From contig NZ_CP114413.1 of assembly GCF_027270315.1 (NCBI RefSeq), positions 8,618,001-8,682,000 of the forward strand: a stretch of 64,000 nucleotides of DNA, in the 5' to 3' direction. Positions within the stretch are counted from its first letter, which is position 1, and each line of letters starts with the position of its first letter. Shown one piece after another: positions 58,069 through 64,000 of the stretch. The position numbers and the translations under genes are program-made. The notes beneath the pieces were generated by a model. It was given only the letters and a program-made list of their open reading frames with translations, was not told the DNA's origin and did not search any database. Source of the DNA: Streptomyces cinnabarinus (GTDB taxonomy: Bacteria; Actinomycetota; Actinomycetes; Streptomycetales; Streptomycetaceae).

Positions 58069-60549
58069 ATGACAGACGAAGAACTCACGCGGCTGGCCGA
58101 CAAACTGGACCTGCGGCAGAAGGTACGGCTGCTCACCGGCGCCACCACCTGGCGCACGCACGCCGAACCGGTCATCGGCCTGGCCGGGATGACGACCTCC
58201 GACGGTCCGGCGGGCGTCCGGGGCGAGGCGTGGGACGAGCGCGACACGTCCCTGCTGCTGCCCTCGGCCTCGGCGCTGGGCGCGATGTGGGACGAGGCGC
58301 TGGTCGAGCGGCTGGGCGGGCTCCTGGCCGCGGAGGCGCGGCGCAAGGGCGTGGACATCGTCCTCGCGCCGACCCTCAACCTGCACCGCTCCCCGCTGGG
58401 CGGCCGCCACTTCGAGTGCTTCGCCGAGGACCCGCGGCTCACCGGCCGCACGGGGGCCGCCCTGATCCGCGGTATCCAGCGGCACGGCGTCGCGGCCACC
58501 GCCAAGCACTACGTGGCCAATGACTCCGAGACCGAGCGGCTGACCGCGGACATCCAGGTCGGCGAGCGGGCGCTGCGCGAGGTGTACCTGGCGCCCTTCG
58601 AGGCGGCGGTGGCGGCCGGGGTGCGGGCCGTGATGACCGGGTACAACGGCGTCAACGGCACCACGATGACGCAGAATCCGCTGCTGGCCGACCCGCTCAA
58701 GAGCGAGTGGGGCTTCGACGGCGTGGTCGTCTCGGACTGGGGCGCGGTGCGCACCACGGCACCCAGCGCCCGTGCCGCCCTCGACCTGGCGATGCCCGGA
58801 CCCGACGGCCCCTGGGCGGACGCCCTGCTGAACGCCGTACAGGACGGTTCGGTTCCGCCCGAAGCGGTCGACGACAAGGTCCGCCGGCTGCTGCGGCTCG
58901 CCGACCGGGTGGGCGCGCTGGGTGAGCCGACGCGGCGCACGCCCGAGCCACTGCCGCCCTCCGACGCCCGCCAGTTGCTGCGCCGAGCGGTCGCCGCCGG
59001 GTCGGTGCTGCTGCACAACCGAGACGTACTCCCTTTGGACCGCGGCGAGTTGGGCACTCTCGCGGTGATCGGCGCGCACGCCACCCAGCCGCGCACACAG
59101 GGCGGCGGCAGCGCGGGTGTCTTCCCGCCCGGAGTGGTGACCCCGCTGGACGGCATCCGCCGTGCACTGCACGGCAGGACGCGCATCGTGCACCTGCCGG
59201 GCCCGGACCTCGACGCCCCTCCAGCACCGCTGGACGAGACGCGCTGCCGCAACCCGCGCAGTGACGCACCCGGGGTGCTGCTCCGAGTGCTCGACGCGGA
59301 AGGCCGCGAACTCCACGTCGAACACCGGCTGTCCGGACGCCAGTTGGAACCGCCGCTGCCGCCCGGCGCGCACACCGTCGAGATCAGCGCCGTACTGCCG
59401 TCCGGTACCGGGGGCCAATGGTGCTTCGGCGTCGGCGGGTTCGGCCGGATGACGCTCACGGTGGACGGCCGAGACCTGGTGGAGGGCGTGTTCCCGCCAC
59501 TCACCGACGACCCGGCCGTCCGGCACGTCAACCCGCCCTGCCAGTATGGTCGGACCGTGCTTCCGGCCGGGCAGGACACGCACGTCGTGGCCCGCCGCGA
59601 ACTCGCCCCCGGCACCGGCCGGGCCACTCTGCTCACCGCCGCCCAGCCCGCCCCCGACCCGGACGCCGCCATCGCCGCCGCGGCCGAAGCGGCACGCCGG
59701 GCGGACGCGGCGGTGGTGGTCGTGGGCACCACGGAACACAGCGAGTCCGAGGGCTACGACCGTACGACGCTGGCACTGCCCGGCCGCCAGGACGACCTGG
59801 TGTCCGCGGTGTGCGCGGCGAACCCGCGCACAGTGGTCGTCCTGAACACCGGCAGCCCCGTGGAACTGCCCTGGCGGGCGGCGGCCGGCGCGGTACTGCT
59901 GACCTGGTTCCCGGGACAGGAGGGCGGCGCCGGAATCGCCGACGTGCTGTTCGGAGAGGCCGAGCCCGGCGGGCGCCTGCCCACCACCTGGGGCGCCACG
60001 CTCACCGAGGCTCCGGTCAGCCGGACCCGGCCCGAGAACGGGGTGCTCGACTACACCGAAGGACTGCACATCGGCTACCGGGCATGGCTGCGGACCGGCC
60101 GTGAACCCGCGTACTGGTTCGGGCACGGACTGGGCTACACGACCTGGGCGTACGAGGACCTGACGGTCCGCGCCGCGGAGCCGGACGAGGCGACCCTCCA
60201 GGAAGGCGCCCCTGCTCCCTGCAGGGTCCGCGTGCGCGTCCGCAACACGGGTCGCCGCCGGGGCCGCGAGGTGGTCCAGGTGTACCTGGCCCGCCCCGCC
60301 TCACGGCTGGACCGGCCGCGTCGTTGGCTCGCCGGATACGCGTGCGTCGAGGCGGATCCGGGTGACGCGGTCACCGTGCCGGTGCCTGTGCCGCTGCGCG
60401 CGTTTCAGCACTGGTGCGAAGCAACCGGGAGTTGGCGCGTCGAGCCGGGGGAGTGGCAGGTGCTGGCGGGCCGGTCAGCAGGGGATCTGCCGCTGCGCGG
60501 CACGGTGGACGGGCGCGGCCTCGGGACGGGGTGGGCGCGGGAGAGTTGA
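58069..60549 (+). CDS. GH3 family beta-glucosidase with PA14 insert
   Basis: An 826-residue cytoplasmic enzyme (no signal peptide). The GH3 N-terminal barrel (about 15-300) has TSDGPAGVRGE, the KH motif AKHYVANDSE, and nucleophile D223 in VVVSDWGAV. The GH3 C-terminal domain (about 315-690) is interrupted by a PA14-like beta domain (about 400-530), and a fibronectin-like domain closes the protein (about 730-800; REVVQVYLARP). It hydrolyses beta-glucosides or similar oligosaccharides brought into the cell. ATG 58069 has GGGGGTGG upstream. Operator site 3 links it to the LacI regulator and to the secreted GH2-type operon. Confidence 0.92.
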   Translation: MTDEELTRLADKLDLRQKVRLLTGATTWRTHAEPVIGLAGMTTSDGPAGVRGEAWDERDTSLLLPSASALGAMWDEALVERLGGLLAAEARRKGVDIVLAPTLNLHRSPLGGRHFECFAEDPRLTGRTGAALIRGIQRHGVAATAKHYVANDSETERLTADIQVGERALREVYLAPFEAAVAAGVRAVMTGYNGVNGTTMTQNPLLADPLKSEWGFDGVVVSDWGAVRTTAPSARAALDLAMPGPDGPWADALLNAVQDGSVPPEAVDDKVRRLLRLADRVGALGEPTRRTPEPLPPSDARQLLRRAVAAGSVLLHNRDVLPLDRGELGTLAVIGAHATQPRTQGGGSAGVFPPGVVTPLDGIRRALHGRTRIVHLPGPDLDAPPAPLDETRCRNPRSDAPGVLLRVLDAEGRELHVEHRLSGRQLEPPLPPGAHTVEISAVLPSGTGGQWCFGVGGFGRMTLTVDGRDLVEGVFPPLTDDPAVRHVNPPCQYGRTVLPAGQDTHVVARRELAPGTGRATLLTAAQPAPDPDAAIAAAAEAARRADAAVVVVGTTEHSESEGYDRTTLALPGRQDDLVSAVCAANPRTVVVLNTGSPVELPWRAAAGAVLLTWFPGQEGGAGIADVLFGEAEPGGRLPTTWGATLTEAPVSRTRPENGVLDYTEGLHIGYRAWLRTGREPAYWFGHGLGYTTWAYEDLTVRAAEPDEATLQEGAPAPCRVRVRVRNTGRRRGREVVQVYLARPASRLDRPRRWLAGYACVEADPGDAVTVPVPVPLRAFQHWCEATGSWRVEPGEWQVLAGRSAGDLPLRGTVDGRGLGTGWARES

Positions 60550-60596
60550 GGCGATCCGCGGGTTCAGCAGAACGCGAACGACAGGATCTCCGCTGC

Positions 60597-61223
60597 TCAG
60601 CTGCCGCTGGGACGGCGATAGGCGCCGTGCCACCAGATCTGGGCGAGTTCGCGGGCGAAGACCTTGTCGCCGCTGCCGTCGTCGACGCGGATGTGGTGGG
60701 CGATCGCCTGGGCGCCGCCCCAGACGATGATGCGGCTGGCCGCGACCGCGTCGAGGTCGGTCGGGGTGAGCCCGGCAGCCTGGTCGGAGAGCAGGGACTG
60801 CAGGGCCGTCTCGTCGAATCCTTCGAGGTCGGCCGTGTAGAAGTCGTCCACCGTGGAGTCGTAGGCCGCCGCCTCGCGGACCGCGGTGATCACGCTCTGG
60901 TGGGCGCGGTGGATCCTGACCACGTCCTCGAAGAACTGGGCGAGCCGGTCGGGGCCGGCGGACGGGTCCCACTGCTGTGCGAGCGCCAGCAGTGATTCCC
61001 GCAGATCGTTGGTGAGCCGCACCAGGACGTCGGTCTTGCTCTGGAAGTGCGCGTAGAACGTGGCTCGGGAGACCTTGGCCTCCTCCAGGATCCGCTGGAC
61101 GCTGATCTCGGAGAAGGCCTCGCCCGAGTCGAGGAGCCGCTGAAGGGTGGACATGACCTGGGCCACGGTCGCAGCCGAGCGTGCCGCATGGTGGTCGGCC
61201 TGGCGTCGGGTCACTGGTCGCAT
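60597..61223 (-). CDS. TetR family transcriptional regulator
   Basis: A 208-residue regulator. The helix-turn-helix (about 38-62) is FSEISVQRILEEAKVSRATF followed by YAHFQSKTDVL; the C-terminal domain is of TetR_C type. It is 63 bp downstream of the SDR gene on the same strand, so they probably form an operon in which TetR controls its own unit. A weak hairpin near 60557-60576 separates it from the convergent GH3 gene. Confidence 0.88.
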   Translation of the reverse strand: MRPVTRRQADHHAARSAATVAQVMSTLQRLLDSGEAFSEISVQRILEEAKVSRATFYAHFQSKTDVLVRLTNDLRESLLALAQQWDPSAGPDRLAQFFEDVVRIHRAHQSVITAVREAAAYDSTVDDFYTADLEGFDETALQSLLSDQAAGLTPTDLDAVAASRIIVWGGAQAIAHHIRVDDGSGDKVFARELAQIWWHGAYRRPSGS

Positions 61224-61286
61224 CGGGAACCTTCTGGTGTGTCTTCGTCCTTGTTCGCCGCACGCGGCTTCACGGAGCGCGGTGGA

Positions 61287-62222
61287 TCAGCGCACCACGG
61301 GCAGAGCGTAGTCCCACAGCCGATCGGCGGCGGCGGGGTCCACCGACCACTGCGCCACTCCGGCCATCACCTCGGCGCCGCCGTCCACGACCTCGGATTC
61401 CTGGTTGTCCTCGAAATACCGCCCGGTCACGCCCTTGAGGAACGGCGACGCGGCCAGGAGCACCGCGGTGGCGGCGCCCTGAGCGGGGGTCTTGTAGTAG
61501 TCGGGGGTGATGAGGTTGCCGTCCGCGTCCATGGCGCCGAGGGACTGCAGGGTGGCCTTGTCGAGGTGACGGGCCAGGTTGGTGTGGATCCAGCCCGGCG
61601 CGCAGGCGTTGGCGGCGATGCCGTCCTCCGCCCACCGCCGGCTGATTCCGACGGCCAGCAGCACGTCGGCGGTCTTCGACCGCGCGTAGGCGACGAACGG
61701 GTCGTAGGGGTGCCGTTCGAACTGCGGGTCGTCGAAGTCGAAGCCCGCGCGCAGCTGCGCACCGGAGCTGACCACGACGACACGCGGGTCCTCGGCATCC
61801 TTCAGAGCGGAGTGCAGGCCTACGACCAGGCCGAAGTGACCGAGGTAGTTGGTGGCGAGCTGCATCTCCCAGCCCTGCGCGTTGACCTGCCGGGTCGGGA
61901 GCATCATCACCCCGGCGTTGGCGACGATGCCGTCGAGCGGCCCGCTCCACCCGTCGCAGAAGGCGTGGACGGAGTCCAGGTCGCCGAGGTCGAGCGCGAT
62001 GGCCCGCGTCTCCGGGAACTCGTCGAGCAGCGGCTTGGCGGACTCGGGGTTCCTCGTGGCCACGGTCACCTGCGCTCCGGCGCCGGCGAGCGCCCGCACC
62101 GTCTCGGCGCCGAGACCCGAGGAGCCTCCGGTGACGATCATCCGGCGGCCGCGCAGATCGACCCCGTCGAGCACCTCCGCGGCGGTGGCGCGCATTCCGA
62201 ACGGAGTGGTTGTCAGCGTCAT
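61287..62222 (-). CDS. SDR family oxidoreductase (retinol dehydrogenase-like)
   Basis: A 311-residue short-chain dehydrogenase of the long RDH/WWOX-like type. Cofactor motif VTGGSSGLGAETVRAL, NAG in VANAGVMML, Ser in VVVSSGAQLRAG and YARSK for YxxxK. ATG 62222 follows AGGCAGGAAC; an upstream extension does not look like part of the fold. Such enzymes reduce or oxidise lipophilic alcohols and ketones. It is followed by a TetR gene. Confidence 0.88.
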   Translation of the reverse strand: MTLTTTPFGMRATAAEVLDGVDLRGRRMIVTGGSSGLGAETVRALAGAGAQVTVATRNPESAKPLLDEFPETRAIALDLGDLDSVHAFCDGWSGPLDGIVANAGVMMLPTRQVNAQGWEMQLATNYLGHFGLVVGLHSALKDAEDPRVVVVSSGAQLRAGFDFDDPQFERHPYDPFVAYARSKTADVLLAVGISRRWAEDGIAANACAPGWIHTNLARHLDKATLQSLGAMDADGNLITPDYYKTPAQGAATAVLLAASPFLKGVTGRYFEDNQESEVVDGGAEVMAGVAQWSVDPAAADRLWDYALPVVR

Positions 62223-62387
62223 GGCCTGTGTTCCTGCCTTCAGAAGGGGTGGTTGCTTCCTGGCTGGTGGCGCTCGTCGAGCAGCACTGCGTCGCGGCGC
62301 CGTGGAAGTAACCATACACGGTGTTCAGACACGCTGACTGATGTAGCTGTGCGACTTCGGATCGCTACGCGAGGTGACCTCCTTCGG

Positions 62388-62972
62388 TCAAGCGGACCCT
62401 AGGCGTCGCCGGGCGTCGGCTGCGGACGTACCCGTGGCCAGGGCCGCCTTCTTCACTTCCTTGCTGGTGTCCGCCGTCCGCACGCTCGCCGCCAACTTCC
62501 GTGCCTGGGCGAGATGTTCGAGCAGAGCGGAGCGCAACAGGCGGTCGAAGCGGGGGCCTTGGGCGGTCTCCAGGGCCCGCAGCTCCTGGGCGTTGACCAT
62601 GCCGGGCATGTCGTGGCCCTCGTGCGGGTTGTCGTCCGGTACGCCGCCCTCGGTCAGCAGGGCTCGAAGGGTGGCCAGCTCCGAGCGGTGGTGCTCGGCG
62701 ACGTCGGCCGCCCAGACCTTCAGGTCCGTACTGCCGCTCCGCTCCGGTGCGAGCTGAAGGATGTGCCGCGCCTGGTCGTCCATCGCGATCATGAGCTGTA
62801 ACCACCCGATGTCGGCGGCAGTGAGTCCGCTGGGCGGGGCGCTCGTGCTCGCCCGACTCCCTGAGTCCGGACGGGACGGCTGCGGAGAACCCGCGCACCC
62901 CGACACGGCGAGCGCGCACAGCAGAGCGGCGAGAAGGACCTTCTTCGGTCCGCCGGCCACGAAGTCTGTCAT
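62388..62972 (-). CDS. DUF305 domain-containing lipoprotein
   Basis: A 194-residue lipoprotein with lipobox VSGC (Cys near residue 26) and a four-helix DUF305 domain (about 45-185). DIGWLQLMIAMDDQARHI and a HHRSE helix, with NPHEGHDMPGMV in the middle, give His/Met pairs typical of ferritin-like metal sites; copper binding is a possibility. AGGAGC precedes ATG 62972. It follows a DUF1996 gene by 58 bp, a pair often found together in Streptomyces. Confidence 0.85.
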   Translation of the reverse strand: MTDFVAGGPKKVLLAALLCALAVSGCAGSPQPSRPDSGSRASTSAPPSGLTAADIGWLQLMIAMDDQARHILQLAPERSGSTDLKVWAADVAEHHRSELATLRALLTEGGVPDDNPHEGHDMPGMVNAQELRALETAQGPRFDRLLRSALLEHLAQARKLAASVRTADTSKEVKKAALATGTSAADARRRLGSA

Positions 62973-63030
62973 CGCTGCTCCTTGGCTCGATTGCCGTGCC
63001 GGGGCGACTTGATGGGTGAGAGGTCAGTGC

Positions 63031-63966
63031 TCAGGAGGGGTTGCCGTCCGCTCCGCACTTGACGATGACGTTGATGCAGTTGGTGACCCGGCGGGCGAGC
63101 TCGTTCTCGGGCCAGGCGTTGAAGAAGTCACCGTGCATCGTGTACCCGGGTCCGGATGCCAGCCGTAGCCCTTGAGTGCTCCCCGAGACCGGGTAGCGCA
63201 GCACCTGGCGGAGTTTCGGCACCGGCACCGGATGGCTGGCCGGGCATGCGCCGTTGACCGGGTAGGACATGTGGCTCTTGTGGTCGGGGGCGTCCAGGTC
63301 CGTGCCGTTCCAGCACTGCGGGAAGTCCAGGTAGGACTCCAGCATCGATCCCGCCGGACAGTTCACGAAGTCCTTCGAGGGATTGACCTCGCCGTGGTGC
63401 AGGCACGACCAACGAGCCACCGAGGTGGGGTCGTTGACGCCCGTGGCCTTGGCGTTGCCGGCCACGATCCGCAGTCCCAGCGGGAACGGCCGGATGCGCT
63501 GGATGATGTCGTCCCGCACGCCTTCACCCAGGTAGTAGAAGGTGGTGCCGGTGGGCTCCACGGGCTGATCGTTGCGGTACATCGTGGGCACCCAGTACGA
63601 CGACGTGTCCACCGCGGGACTGCAGGTGGACGACGAGCCCAGCAGCTCGGTGACATCGGTGTGCGCGTCCGTCGCCCGGCTGCCGAAGAAACTGTGCATG
63701 TGAGAGGCCCCGGGGAGGCCGGGGAAGACGATGGGATCGTCGGGGAGTCGGTGGCTGTACGGGCACTCGGCGAGGAACTCCGCTACGCGGACCACCTGGG
63801 CGGCCTGGGGAGCGGCGTTGAGCTCCGTGGCCTCGGTCGCGCTGCCGGGTGTGGCCGCGCCGCTGTACAAGGTGGCGAGCAGCAGGCCTAACGCCGCCAG
63901 GGCGGTGGACCAAGCGCGACGCCGACGGGGGCGGTCTGCGGGTGGGCGAGGAAAAGTCCTCAACAC
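63031..63966 (-). CDS. Secreted DUF1996 domain-containing protein
   Basis: A 311-residue exported protein: an Arg-rich start with RRRR and a hydrophobic segment (about 20-42), then DUF1996 (about 60-300) with FLAECPYSHRLPDDPIVFPG, ASHMHSFFGSRATDA, DAPDHKSHMSYPV. It is a paralogue of the DUF1996 protein at 54567-55640. GTG 63966 has AGGAGG upstream. It is the first gene of a unit with the DUF305 lipoprotein. Function is not established. Confidence 0.85.
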   Translation of the reverse strand: MLRTFPRPPADRPRRRRAWSTALAALGLLLATLYSGAATPGSATEATELNAAPQAAQVVRVAEFLAECPYSHRLPDDPIVFPGLPGASHMHSFFGSRATDAHTDVTELLGSSSTCSPAVDTSSYWVPTMYRNDQPVEPTGTTFYYLGEGVRDDIIQRIRPFPLGLRIVAGNAKATGVNDPTSVARWSCLHHGEVNPSKDFVNCPAGSMLESYLDFPQCWNGTDLDAPDHKSHMSYPVNGACPASHPVPVPKLRQVLRYPVSGSTQGLRLASGPGYTMHGDFFNAWPENELARRVTNCINVIVKCGADGNPS

Positions 63967-64000
63967 AGCACTCCTCCTGAGGAAGTGGTGGGGGCTGACT

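Noticed and set aside
60557..60576. Terminator hairpin between GH3 and TetR genes
   Set aside because: The stem is short and needs a bulge, so it was not listed as a firm feature.

Overview
The window is high-GC actinobacterial DNA, almost certainly from a Streptomyces chromosome. The signs are strong third-position G/C bias, many GTG starts, short intergenic gaps, ATGA/GTGA stop-start overlaps, Tat and lipoprotein signals, many ECF sigma, TetR, MerR, HxlR and LacI regulators, and families typical of the genus (discoidin/ricin-tailed hydrolases, DUF1996, VanJ-like proteins). The mix of secreted hydrolases and broken genes fits an accessory or arm-proximal region. No rRNA, tRNA, transposase, prophage or CRISPR array was seen, and no gap exceeds 300 bp.

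Layout. 1-3.2 kb: end of an unknown gene, a frameshifted phosphorothioation-dependent HNH restriction gene, and an ECF41-type sigma gene coupled to a flavoprotein oxidoreductase. 3.4-7.5 kb: a Tat-exported GH2 glycosidase with discoidin modules nested inside its catalytic part. 7.5-10.8 kb: a lipoprotein pair, a second SnoaL-tailed ECF sigma gene opposite an AhpD-like gene, and a TetR gene. 10.9-17.1 kb: an AGPS-like FAD oxidase, then a secreted ThuA/DUF1080/ricin protein and a PQQ-type sugar dehydrogenase/PKD/ricin protein. 17.4-20.6 kb: GNAT, small membrane protein, SDR, XRE regulator and PPOX gene. 20.6-24.3 kb: a VanJ-like membrane phosphoesterase and VanY-like carboxypeptidase divergent from a VanRS-like two-component system. 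24.3-29.9 kb: a two-gene kinase unit, DHFR-like protein, coiled-coil membrane protein, ArsR/MFS operon and GNAT. 29.9-36.5 kb: two tandem DUF4139 proteins, a lipoprotein, and a Ser/Thr kinase operon. 36.7-38.8 kb: a glycosyltransferase pair.

38.8-50.2 kb is rich in redox and molybdenum genes: a MerR-methyltransferase fusion on a leaderless MerR-type promoter; a single-chain nitrate reductase with its own flavoprotein module; a second-type enolase divergent from an HxlR-peroxiredoxin fusion; a PdxH-like oxidase; an orphan modA beside a wrecked HTH/TOBE regulator with no modBC; and a small Moco-domain protein coupled to a methyltransferase carrying a dead glutamine-amidotransferase domain. 50.2-53.4 kb: M24 peptidase, lipoprotein/membrane pair, Cys-rich ArsR-like regulator and DoxX-like protein.

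53.4-60.5 kb is one regulon. A LacI-family gene, a secreted GH2/discoidin + DUF1996 operon and a divergent GH3 beta-glucosidase each carry a near-identical GAGAGCGCTCTC operator. 60.6-64 kb: TetR/SDR pair and a DUF305 lipoprotein with a second DUF1996 protein.

The most unusual items are domain fusions that join sensing to chemistry (MerR-methyltransferase, HxlR-peroxiredoxin, dead amidotransferase-methyltransferase), the VanRS/VanY/VanJ-like locus lacking vanHAX, and the predicted extracellular oxidise-then-cleave sugar pair.
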